From NCBI RefSeq assembly GCF_008704425.1, contig NZ_CP023696.1:6054501-6118500 (forward strand): DNA of 64,000 nucleotides, written 5' to 3'. Below, in pieces: positions 8,126-15,409 of the stretch. Source of the stretch: Streptomyces fradiae ATCC 10745 = DSM 40063. GTDB taxonomy: Bacteria > Actinomycetota > Actinomycetes > Streptomycetales > Streptomycetaceae. Positions within the stretch are counted from its first letter, which is position 1. Each line of letters starts with the position of its first letter. Below the pieces are notes generated by a model. It saw nothing but the letters and a program-made list of their open reading frames with translations. It was not told where the DNA came from and made no database searches. The position numbers were made by a program, and so were the translations under genes.

Positions 8126-9819
8126 GGCCTGTCCTCCCAGCGGACTCGTTCGGTTGCGGTGTCGCTGATACGTAGCCATAGCTCGGTGCCGAGCAGCGGT
8201 TCGAGCAGTCCCCAAGGAACGTCCACTCCGAGCACGGCGCGCCGGAGAAGCGAGCGGAGGACTGCCGGGCGTACAAGTCCGAGGTCCGCCAGGTACCCGT
8301 CAGCGAGCTCCAGGACGTTCGCCTGGTGAGCACGTAGGCCGTGGTGGTGGTCCACCGCGAACAGCCCTTTGGAGCCGCGTCGCACAACCTCCCCGGGCAG
8401 GAGGTCCACGACCGCATCGGTAAGCAGCGGCTTGTATCGGCGGGCCGACCATCGGTCCGAGGCGGGACCCGACATCACCGCTTCCAGAACCCGGGTATCC
8501 GTGTACGGGTTGTGCATCTCGATGCCGTACGCGGCGGCAAGCTGGTTCTCCGTCGCGGCGGTACGGCCGACGTACCGTGCTTCGGTGAGAAGGTGGCGGT
8601 CGGCGTAGCCCAAGCCGTCAACGCCCGTCTCCGGCGAGATGACCGACTCGGCCAGGGCGGTTGCCTGGCGGGTGAGCCAGGGCTGCGGGAGCGCTCTGCC
8701 TGCCAGCCGATCGGGCGCGTTCCAGGCCGCTGTCACGGCAGGCCAGGGGCTCGAACGGTAGAGGCGGCCCCACGCCTGAGCATCACGCGCTAGGCGGACA
8801 AGGCGGCCGGAGCGGACTAGGTCTGCCAGGTGGACCGGCGGCGGCATGAACAGGGTGTCGCCGCCATCCCCGGTCAGATGCACGGAAGCACCCTCCTCCG
8901 CCAGTAGAGCGAACTCGTGGCAGAGCTGCGCGATGGTCACGGCGGACGGTGCCGGCTCGTCGGTCAGGACCAAGGCGTCCAGGTCGGTGAACGGAAGGTG
9001 CTCGCGCCCCAGGGCCATGAGCCGGTGCCGGATGGAGGGGAACGCACGGGCCACCTTGCGGGCGTGGTCCACGTCCCCACCCGACTCCCGGTCCTTGGGG
9101 TGGAAGGTGACTCCCAGGACTGGCCCGCACTGCGCGGCATAGGCCGCGAGAGTGCTGGAGTCCAGACCGCCGGACAGATCGGAGGAGACTTCCCGCCCGC
9201 TCGCCCGGATCAGCACGCCGTCCGACAGGTCGAGTCGTAACCTTTCCACCGCCTCCGACCACGTGGAAGAACATGGCCGCCAGTACGGCACGGAGAACGG
9301 CGACCCGTCACGCGGAGCCGTCCACCGGTGGCCCGGCGGTATCTGCGCTACGCCCGTCCACGCCGACCGCCCCGGGACACAAGCGGTCGGGTGTGCGAGG
9401 TGGGCTGCCAGCCAAGCCGTGTCCGGCCGACTCCCCAACAGGGAGGCGAGCGCCAAGGAACTCGACGCCCAGACGAGCGCGCCATCGGCTTCCGCCACGT
9501 AGAGGGGGCAGGAGCCTGCCGGGTCGGCCCACAGGGTGAACGATCCCACGCCGTCGTCCAGGGCAAGGGCACAGGAGCCAGACCAGGTCGAGGCCGCCGC
9601 GTCGAACTCTCGCAAGTCCGTGGAACGGGCCAGCCGCTCCAGTTCCGGGTTCGTCGCTCCGCACGGGCCGAACACTGCCAGCCTCCGCCCGCCCTCGCTC
9701 TCCGCGTGGCGCACTGTGGTGCCCACGGTCCAAGCGTCCGGCTTCTGCCATAGGGCATCAGCGCCCACGGGTCTCGGGGCCTTGCCATAGGGGGCGAGTG
9801 CCCCGCCGAACCAACGCAT
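8122..9819 (-). CDS. Lasso peptide isopeptide bond-forming cyclase (C protein)
   Basis: An asparagine-synthetase-B-like ATP-dependent enzyme of 565 aa. It adenylates the ring-forming acidic side chain (predicted Glu8) and lets the new N-terminus attack it. The synthetase PP-loop is SGGLDSS at 216-222 and a second nucleotide loop TGDGGD is at 316-321. The N-terminal glutaminase-like domain begins MRWFGG and lacks the Cys2 nucleophile of true asparagine synthetases, as expected for lasso cyclases. The ATG at 9819 has an ideal ribosome site, GAAGGAGGTGACGGC. Position between the precursor and B gene supports the assignment over AsnB. Confidence 0.92.
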   Translation of the reverse strand: MRWFGGALAPYGKAPRPVGADALWQKPDAWTVGTTVRHAESEGGRRLAVFGPCGATNPELERLARSTDLREFDAAASTWSGSCALALDDGVGSFTLWADPAGSCPLYVAEADGALVWASSSLALASLLGSRPDTAWLAAHLAHPTACVPGRSAWTGVAQIPPGHRWTAPRDGSPFSVPYWRPCSSTWSEAVERLRLDLSDGVLIRASGREVSSDLSGGLDSSTLAAYAAQCGPVLGVTFHPKDRESGGDVDHARKVARAFPSIRHRLMALGREHLPFTDLDALVLTDEPAPSAVTIAQLCHEFALLAEEGASVHLTGDGGDTLFMPPPVHLADLVRSGRLVRLARDAQAWGRLYRSSPWPAVTAAWNAPDRLAGRALPQPWLTRQATALAESVISPETGVDGLGYADRHLLTEARYVGRTAATENQLAAAYGIEMHNPYTDTRVLEAVMSGPASDRWSARRYKPLLTDAVVDLLPGEVVRRGSKGLFAVDHHHGLRAHQANVLELADGYLADLGLVRPAVLRSLLRRAVLGVDVPWGLLEPLLGTELWLRISDTATERVRWEDRP

Positions 9820-9854
9820 GCCGTCACCTCCTTCTTCTGCGAGTGGGAAAGGGC

Positions 9855-9884
9855 GCGGCGGCACCCCCGCAGGAATGCCGCCGC
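9855..9884 (-). terminator. Intra-operon hairpin between precursor and cyclase genes
   Basis: A 9-bp perfect GC stem (GCGGCGGCA/TGCCGCCGC) with a 12-base loop lies in the 71-base gap, starting 7 bases after the precursor stop. Such hairpins commonly stabilise or partly terminate the precursor transcript, so that more precursor than enzyme is made. It may be an attenuator rather than a full terminator. Confidence 0.55.
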
Positions 9885-9890
9885 CGGGCG

Positions 9891-10019
9891 TCAGGCCCCG
9901 TAGGGCGAGCGCTTGTTCTCCACGCTGGAGTTGGTGTTGCCCTTCGTCAGACGCGTCGCGTCCTCCAGGGTCACGACCTCCTCCTCCGGCTCGGTGTCGA
10001 GCTGAGAGCGGTTCTCCAT
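9891..10019 (-). CDS. Lasso peptide precursor, albusnodin-like
   Basis: A 42-codon gene with a strong ribosome site (ACGGAGGTGAACACC before the ATG at 10019). The acidic leader is residues 1-26 and ends RLTK, which places the conserved Thr at -2. The core is GNTNSSVENKRSPYGA (27-42). Gly1 and the only acidic residue, Glu8, predict an 8-residue macrolactam ring; the tail is NKRSPYGA with a single Lys at core position 10. As I recall it, the albusnodin core has the same length with E8, K10, R11 and Y14 shared. The three enzyme genes directly downstream, C, B and acetyltransferase, complete the pathway. The gene is too short for default gene finders. Confidence 0.88.
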   Translation of the reverse strand: MENRSQLDTEPEEEVVTLEDATRLTKGNTNSSVENKRSPYGA

Positions 10020-10153
10020 GGTGTTCACCTCCGTCCGAAATCCGTAGGGCGTGGAGGGGTGGCGTCCCCGCCACGGTGGTACAACCTCCCGGTGCGAGTG
10101 CTGCGGCCCGGGAAGAGCGTGGGCCGGATCGCTTGGTGATCCGCGCGGGTCCC

Positions 10154-10378
10154 TCAGCCGGTCGTTTCCTGGTCCGGTACCGACCGATCGACCAGGGGCG
10201 ACACGAGGTCTTCCAGTGCGCTGTGCTGAGTCACGGTGACACCGAGGAGGAACAGAGCCAGGACGTGGTCCAGCGCCCAGGGGGCGGTCAGTGCCGATCC
10301 GATGGGGTCGTGCCGTTCCCCGCGATGCCGACCCTTGGCCTGGCCGAACCCGAGATCCACGTCGTTCTCCGCTGCCAT
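10154..10378 (-). CDS. Small protein of unknown function upstream of the lasso precursor
   Basis: A 74-aa open frame on the operon strand, 134 bases upstream of the precursor. The ATG at 10378 is preceded by GCGGAGG at good spacing, and codon third positions resemble the other island genes. The N-terminus is polar (MAAENDVDLGFGQAKGRH). Residues ~29-50 form a hydrophobic stretch (ALTAPWALDHVLALFLLGVTV) that could be one membrane helix or an amphipathic helix. I do not recognise the family. It could belong to the lasso operon (immunity, export helper) or to the divergent regulator. It may also be spurious. Confidence 0.45.
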   Translation of the reverse strand: MAAENDVDLGFGQAKGRHRGERHDPIGSALTAPWALDHVLALFLLGVTVTQHSALEDLVSPLVDRSVPDQETTG

Positions 10379-10533
10379 GTCCGCACGCCTCCGCAGGTTC
10401 ACCACCGTGTCCGTTTGCGACAACCCCAAGAGAAGCGGAGGGAGCCCACGCGCTCCACGGCATCGATGCGGCAGTCTTGATGCACCTCCGTGCACGGGGG
10501 TGCCACACGTTCAGGTCAGGGGAAGGGGCCGTC

Positions 10534-11787
10534 ATGGGACTGGCCGAACGGCGCAAGGCCCTGGGCTACAGTCAGGAGAAGTTGGCCGAGTTACTCGGGG
10601 TGGACCGCACCACGGTCGGGCGCTGGGAGAGCGGCAGGATCAAACCTCAGCCACCGCAGCGACGGGGCTTGGCCATCGCCCTCGAAGTCACTCTCACCGA
10701 GCTTGACGCCCTCCTGACGCAGCCACGAGCAGTCAGCCAGGAGGCCGCAGGGCACCAGTCCAGTGACCACCCAGGCGCGGGAGACCCCGACGAAATGATC
10801 CGCCGCGAATTCCTCCGCATCCTCACCGTCAGCGGAGCCCTCACCGCCCTGCCGTTGGATGAGGCGGAAGCCCTCACCGAGGGAGTACGCAGGGGCGCAC
10901 CCGCCGACTTCACACGGATGAACAGCCACCTGTGGCAGGTCTACCAGCTAGCCCGCTCAAAAGGCTCCGTCTACCCCGTCGTCCGCGACCAGCTCTCGAC
11001 ACTGAACGAAGCCCTGGCGGACACCCGAGGCAACTCCCGCCCTCTCCTGAACGCGGCAGCCGACCTCTTCCAGCTCGCCGGAGAAGTCGCCTTCGACGCC
11101 AACCGATACACCGACGCGGCAGTGTCCTACTCCCTGGCGGCATCCGTCAGCAAGGACGCCCGAGCCTTCGACCTGTGGGCATGTGCCCTCGTGCGGCACG
11201 CCTACGTGGACGTGTACGAGCACCGATACGAGCAGGCGGCACAGATCCTCGGAGCGGCGGAGAGACTGGCCCGGCGGGGAGACAGCAGCCTCGCCACCCG
11301 TCACTGGGTCGCCGCTGTCCAGGCCGAGGCGTACGCCGGCATGGGCGACCTGGCCTCGTGTGAGCGCGCGCTGGATGAGGCCGAGCGGGTGCTGGAACTG
11401 GGCACGGACAGCGCCAACGGGGGCTGGCTGCGCTTCGACGGCACGCGGTTGGCCGAGGAACGGGGAGCGCGCTACGTACAGCTTGGACGCCTCGACCTGG
11501 CAGAAGAGACCTTGAAGCAGGCACTGGCCCAGTCCGCCCTTGCCTCCGGGCAGTCGTACCGGCGCAGGGGTGCCGTACTGGCCGACCTTGCCGCCGTCGG
11601 AGCGAAGCGGCGTGATCTCGAACAAGTCGTCGCGTACGGGCGGGAGGCCATCCGGTTGGCCCAAGCATCATCGTCCGGGTACGTCGCCCGTGGACTCCAA
11701 GCCCTGTGCGATGAGTTCGGCCCCCTGAGCAGGGACCGCCGGGTAGCGGAGCTGGGGGCGGAGATCGCCACGCTGAGCACGCCGTGA
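10534..11787 (+). CDS. XRE-family transcriptional regulator with TPR-like domain
   Basis: A 417-aa regulator. The N-terminal helix-turn-helix (LGYSQEKLAELLGVDRTTVGRW) spans about residues 11-32, followed by a linker with EFLRILTVSGAL and then about 270 residues of helical repeats of TPR type (for example AADLFQLAGEVAFDANRYTDA, LDLAEETLKQAL). This architecture is common in Streptomyces and often senses peptides or signals. The ATG at 10534 follows GGGGAAGGGGCC; longer in-frame starts would add arginine-rich noise. It is divergent from the lasso operon inside the same island and is the obvious candidate to control it, though no operator was proven. Confidence 0.88.
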   Translation: MGLAERRKALGYSQEKLAELLGVDRTTVGRWESGRIKPQPPQRRGLAIALEVTLTELDALLTQPRAVSQEAAGHQSSDHPGAGDPDEMIRREFLRILTVSGALTALPLDEAEALTEGVRRGAPADFTRMNSHLWQVYQLARSKGSVYPVVRDQLSTLNEALADTRGNSRPLLNAAADLFQLAGEVAFDANRYTDAAVSYSLAASVSKDARAFDLWACALVRHAYVDVYEHRYEQAAQILGAAERLARRGDSSLATRHWVAAVQAEAYAGMGDLASCERALDEAERVLELGTDSANGGWLRFDGTRLAEERGARYVQLGRLDLAEETLKQALAQSALASGQSYRRRGAVLADLAAVGAKRRDLEQVVAYGREAIRLAQASSSGYVARGLQALCDEFGPLSRDRRVAELGAEIATLSTP

Positions 11788-11801
11788 CGAGAGGGGTTGG
11801 C

Positions 11802-12161
11802 ATGTCGCAGGTCGAAGGCGCACGAGTGTTCCGGGAAGCCTGGATCGAAGGAGTGCACCGCCACTTCCCGGGGGAGCCGAAGCCCGGGTACGTCACCCCC
11901 TGGGAGGACACGCCGCAGTGGGAGCGTGAGGCCGCAGGCGCCGTGTACGACCAGGTCCGCCAGTTCATCGAGGTCAGTGGCGGTCGCACGGCGAAGCTCT
12001 CTCGGGAGCAGAAGGGCCGGTTCGTGGCGGTGTGCTGGACGGCGCAGATGTTCAAGCACTTCGAGAACCCCAAGCCGGGGTACGTCGCCGACTGGCCCGA
12101 CCTCCCGGCATGGCAGCAGGAGACGGACGCCGATATCTTCGAGGTCATCGAAAAGTCCTGA
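11802..12161 (+). CDS. Conserved hypothetical protein with internal duplication
   Basis: A 119-aa acidic protein 14 bases after the regulator, probably co-transcribed. Two halves share a motif: PKPGYVTPWEDTPQWEREA near residue 25 and PKPGYVADWPDLPAWQQET near residue 95, each preceded by an aromatic/His segment (HRHFPG, FKHFEN) and followed by a helix. The ATG at 11802 is chosen for the GAGAGGGG site; a GTG overlapping the previous stop (11784) is an alternative. The function is unknown. I recall similar proteins beside XRE/TPR regulators in Streptomyces. Confidence 0.8.
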   Translation: MSQVEGARVFREAWIEGVHRHFPGEPKPGYVTPWEDTPQWEREAAGAVYDQVRQFIEVSGGRTAKLSREQKGRFVAVCWTAQMFKHFENPKPGYVADWPDLPAWQQETDADIFEVIEKS

Positions 12162-12250
12162 TCAGGGCCAGGGCCCGAGGGTTGGTCACGTGACCGACGC
12201 ATGACCAACAGGGGCCCGAGAGGGCCTGAAACAGCAGGAAAGAGCGGGAG

Positions 12251-12288
12251 AAACGCCCGCCGAAATCGAAGCCTGTCGACGGGCGTTT
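12251..12288 (+). terminator. Hairpin at the right end of the island
   Basis: Arms AAACGCCCG (12251-12259) and CGGGCGTTT (12280-12288) are perfectly complementary with a 20-base spacer. It probably ends the regulator/119-aa transcript. Confidence 0.55.
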
Positions 12289-12329
12289 CCCCAGGTCAGA
12301 GCGGTTGTGGGCGGGTGCCCGAGAGGAGA

Positions 12330-12351
12330 GTTCGAGTCCCCCCTCGGACAC
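12330..12351. other. attR-like partial copy of the tRNA-Leu 3' end
   Basis: GTTCGAGT plus CCCCCCTCGGACAC repeats the T-loop and 3' acceptor strand of the tRNA at 6661-6748 with one mismatch. The following bases TCA replace the CCA, and the sequence upstream does not fold into a tRNA, so this is a fragment, not a second gene. Confidence 0.65.
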
Positions 12352-12495
12352 TCATGCGAGTGCACAGACGCTGGTTGCGACCTAACGGTCACAACGCGCG
12401 TTGTCGTGTGACAGGCGACCCGGCCGCCGACGGGGTGGTGCCGTGACGGCTCGCCGTCTCGCGTGTGCCTGCGCGCGGACCATGCCCGCGCCGTG

Positions 12496-13173
12496 TCAGG
12501 TGCCCCAGTTGGCGATGGACGCGGCGCGGTCGCCCCAGCCGAAACGGGCCAGGTCCGGGGTGGTGCAGCCCTTGCGGGCGAAGAACTCGTTCCCCTGCCA
12601 GTCGAAGGCGTCGAACAGCGAGACGTCGAAGCGGCACCAGCTCAGCGACGAGATGACGTCGTTCCAGTTCTGGGTGGAGAGGAAGCCGCGGCGCACCCGG
12701 CTCAGGTTCGGGTAGCCGAGGCCCGCATCGAGGCACTTCACGTCGCCCTGCTCGCCGGCGTCCTCGAAGAAGCACACGCGCGCGGGGAGGGCCGCCGGGT
12801 TCGTCGTGCAGATGGTCTCGAAGGACGCGCGGGCCCGCTCCAGCCGCTCCGGGGAAGGCTCCCCGTGCGTGCCGTCCTCCCGCCGTACCGCCTCCAGCAT
12901 CGCCGCCCGGTCCGTGAACGCGGCCAGCACCGCGGTGTCGCCGTGCCCCAGCGGGGTCAGATGCAGGGGCCCGGCCAGGTCGGCGTGCTCCTCGTGCGCG
13001 ACCGGCTCCCCGTCCAGCACCAGCGGTACCGACGCCCCGAACGGCCGGACGAGGCCCAGGGGCGCCCGGTCGGCGAAGAGGTGCCGCTCGGCGTGCTGGG
13101 GGAGGGGGCGGGGCTGCTCGTCGGGTACCGCGCCCTGTGCCGCCCCGGTCTCGTCGACGTGCCGCTCGGTCAT
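12496..13173 (-). CDS. Hypothetical protein with a beta/gamma-crystallin-like C-terminus
   Basis: A 225-aa protein of unknown role. The last ~70 residues (SLSWCRFDVSLFDAFDWQGNEFF ending DLARFGWGDRAASIANWG) resemble the Greek-key F-x-G...D-L...W-x-D-x-x-S-S pattern of beta/gamma-crystallin-like and peptidase-inhibitor I36-like proteins. Cysteines (VCFFED, DVKCLDAG, SWCRF, KGCTTPD) could form disulfides, but no clear signal peptide is seen. The ATG at 13173 is chosen for GGAGGTGGCGCC upstream. Assignment to the crystallin-like fold is by eye only. Confidence 0.7.
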   Translation of the reverse strand: MTERHVDETGAAQGAVPDEQPRPLPQHAERHLFADRAPLGLVRPFGASVPLVLDGEPVAHEEHADLAGPLHLTPLGHGDTAVLAAFTDRAAMLEAVRREDGTHGEPSPERLERARASFETICTTNPAALPARVCFFEDAGEQGDVKCLDAGLGYPNLSRVRRGFLSTQNWNDVISSLSWCRFDVSLFDAFDWQGNEFFARKGCTTPDLARFGWGDRAASIANWGT

Positions 13174-13361
13174 GGCGCCACCTCCGTCCACCCGTCCAGG
13201 CTATGCCCGCCCTGAGGGACCCGCTCGGCGGGACGGGCGGAGCCGGGGACGGGGGGTGGCGGAGGCCCCGGAGCGGAGCCGGGGGCAGGGCCGGGGCGGG
13301 GCCGGGTGGGTGCTCGGCGGGTCCCGTACCGAGGTGTCGGCCCCGGCCGATGGGGCGGCCC

Positions 13362-13991
13362 TCAGCCGGGCGGCGCGGGCGGTTCGACGCGGGCGGCCAG
13401 TGCGTCGAAGTACCCGCGCGTGACGGCGGCCAGGTCCACCTGCTCGGGGTCCAGCAGCCACAGCAGGTGGACCCCCTCCAGGAATGCCGCCGCCTCCGCC
13501 GCCAGGGTCTCCACCGGCAGGTCCGCGGGGGCCGAACCGGCCGCCACGGCCCGCCGGAACACCTCCGCGAGCCTCGACCGCAGCGCCCGGTTGCGGTCCC
13601 GGAACCACGCGTGCAGCCCCGCGCCCGGCTCCAGGTTCTCTGCCGTCAGCGTCGTGTGCAGGGCGGCCAGCTCCCGCTCGGCCGCCGCCGTGTGCTCCGC
13701 GTCCCGTACGAGCCAGTCGAACGCCTCCCGGACGGTGGGCCGCGCGGCCGGTGTCGCCGACAGCCGCTCCAGGGCCCGCCGGTCCGCCTCCTCCAGCACG
13801 GCCCGCAGCAGGCCCTCCTTGGAGCCGAAGTGGTGGATCAGGGCGGACGGGGTGACGCCGGCGCGCTCGGCGACGGCGGCGACGCCCGTACCCCGTACGC
13901 CGCCCCGCGCGAACAGCGTGATCGCCGCGTCCACCATCGCGCGGCGCCGCTCCACGCCCCGCCTCTGCACCTGTCCCTTGACCCCGGCCAT
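13362..13991 (-). CDS. TetR/AcrR family transcriptional regulator
   Basis: A 209-aa repressor. The N-terminal HTH (GVAAVAERAGVTPSALIHHFGSKEGLL) lies at about residues 36-62, followed by an all-helical ligand-binding domain. It is divergent from the alpha/beta hydrolase at 14169, with 177 bases between them, so it probably represses that gene and itself. The ATG at 13991 starts MAGVKGQVQRRG; a longer frame adds proline- and glycine-rich sequence. Confidence 0.9.
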   Translation of the reverse strand: MAGVKGQVQRRGVERRRAMVDAAITLFARGGVRGTGVAAVAERAGVTPSALIHHFGSKEGLLRAVLEEADRRALERLSATPAARPTVREAFDWLVRDAEHTAAAERELAALHTTLTAENLEPGAGLHAWFRDRNRALRSRLAEVFRRAVAAGSAPADLPVETLAAEAAAFLEGVHLLWLLDPEQVDLAAVTRGYFDALAARVEPPAPPG

Positions 13992-14168
13992 GCGGAACAG
14001 GGTGCCGGGAGCGCCGCCCCGCGTCCAACCGGCCCCCGCACGACAGTGCCGTCCGCCCGCGCCGGCGCCGGGGTGGAGGGGCGGCACGAGTGGTCCGTCC
14101 GCGGGGTGGGGGCGGCGCACACCCGGCCGGAAACCTGTGGCGCCGGGCCTCCGTACCCATTATGTTGA

Positions 14169-15107
14169 ATGGCCATGCAGGAAAATGAGTGCGGGACCGA
14201 GAAGGACCGCCACACGGGAATCGAGCGCATGGTGCCGGCCGGGGAGCTGGAGCTCTGGACCGAGGAGTTCGGCGACCCCGAGCATCCGGCGGTGCTGCTG
14301 CTGATGGGAGCCGGGGCCCAGGGCGTGCAGTGGAACGACGGGTTCGTCCGGCGCCTCGTCGCCGGGGGCCGCCGCGTCATCCGGTACGACCACCGGGACG
14401 TGGGCCGCTCCTCCACCGTCGACTTCGCCGCCCACCCCTACACGGTCGCCGACATGGCGGCGGACGCCGTCGCCGTGCTCGACGCGCTCGGCGTCGAGCG
14501 GGCGCACTTCGTGGGGGCCTCCCTCGGCGGTGTCATCGCCCAGTGCCTCGCGGTGACCCGCCCCGACCGGATGCTGACCCTGACCGCCCTGGCCTCGTCG
14601 CCGATGGGCACCGACATGTCCGCCATCGTGGGGCGTGCGATGGCCGGGCAGGCGCCCGCGGACGGGGAGCTGCCGCCGCCCACCCCCGAACTGCTCGCCG
14701 CGCTCGCCTCGTTCCCGCAGCGGGCCGGGGCCGGGCTGGAGGAGTACCTGACCGGGAGGATGCCGCTCTGGCGCGTGCTGCACGGTCCCGACCTGCCGTT
14801 CGACGAGGCCGAGTACCGGGCGATGGAGACGCGCGTGTACGAGCGGGCGCGGGATCTGTCCGCCGCCGTCCACCACACGCTCGCCGGGGCGGCCGGCAGC
14901 GGGAGCACGGAGGACCTGGCCAAGGTGGCCGTGCCGACGCTGGTGCTGCACGGCACCGCCGACCCGATGTTCCCCTTCGCGCACGCCGAGGCGCTGGCCG
15001 CCGCGATCCCGGGAGCGCGCCTGGTCGCCGTGCCCGGCATGGGGCACACCCTGCCCGCCGCGATGGACGGGATGCTCGCCGAGGAGGTGCTGCGGCACAC
15101 GAGGTGA
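14169..15107 (+). CDS. Alpha/beta hydrolase
   Basis: A 312-aa alpha/beta-hydrolase-fold enzyme. The nucleophile elbow GASLGG has Ser118, the acid is Asp in HGTADPMFP near 261, and the His is in GMGHT near 289. The oxyanion region is LLLMGAGAQG. The cap region resembles small-molecule esterases such as aclacinomycin methylesterase-like hydrolases. The substrate is unknown. Start sites at 14169 or 14175 are both possible; MVPAGELEL at 14229 would also keep the whole fold. Likely regulated by the divergent TetR. Confidence 0.9.
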   Translation: MAMQENECGTEKDRHTGIERMVPAGELELWTEEFGDPEHPAVLLLMGAGAQGVQWNDGFVRRLVAGGRRVIRYDHRDVGRSSTVDFAAHPYTVADMAADAVAVLDALGVERAHFVGASLGGVIAQCLAVTRPDRMLTLTALASSPMGTDMSAIVGRAMAGQAPADGELPPPTPELLAALASFPQRAGAGLEEYLTGRMPLWRVLHGPDLPFDEAEYRAMETRVYERARDLSAAVHHTLAGAAGSGSTEDLAKVAVPTLVLHGTADPMFPFAHAEALAAAIPGARLVAVPGMGHTLPAAMDGMLAEEVLRHTR

Positions 15108-15138
15108 GTTGGGGCGGGGGAGGCCCGGTCGCGTGAAA

Positions 15139-15185
15139 GGCCCGCCCCGCCCCGGGTGAGTCCCTTCCCTGAGGCGGGGCGGGCC
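15139..15185 (+). terminator. Hairpin after the hydrolase gene
   Basis: Arms GGCCCGCCCCGCC and GGCGGGGCGGGCC are perfect complements across a 21-base spacer. The remainder of the gap to 15409 is C-rich with short GTGGGGCCGCAC repeats and no gene. Confidence 0.6.
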
Positions 15186-15409
15186 CGGCCCCGTACGGGG
15201 CTCACCGCGTCGGGCGCGCCCCGTGCTTGCGGCCCCGTCGGGTGAACCCGTGCAGGAGGCCCCGCTGCGGGTCCTGGGCGATGACGCCCTGCTGTGGGGC
15301 CGCACGCGGTGGGGCCGCACCCGGTATCACCCCTCCGTGTGGCCCCGCCCGCCTCGGGCGTCCCGCCCCGCCGACCACGGGCCGGCCGGGGCGCGTGCGG
15401 TCCGTGGCG

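Larger units (their letters stand above)
6725..12351. mobile_element. Putative tRNA-Leu genomic island carrying a lasso-peptide operon
   Basis: The segment is bounded by the tRNA-derived direct repeats and contains only accessory genes: GNAT, lasso B, lasso C, precursor, an unknown 74-aa gene, an XRE/TPR regulator and a 119-aa protein. Its genes look less GC-rich by eye than both flanks. No integrase, excisionase or replication gene is present. If it was mobile it is now a remnant, or was mobilised by functions elsewhere. The boundaries are inferred from the repeats only. Confidence 0.55.

Noticed and set aside
8122..9819. True asparagine synthetase AsnB
   Set aside because: The N-terminal Cys nucleophile is missing, and the gene is sandwiched between a lasso-type precursor and a B-type protease with translational overlap.
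12317..12354. Possible second tRNA gene at the right island end
   Set aside because: Only the T-loop and 3' acceptor strand are present. The bases upstream give no D-arm, anticodon arm or matching 5' acceptor strand.
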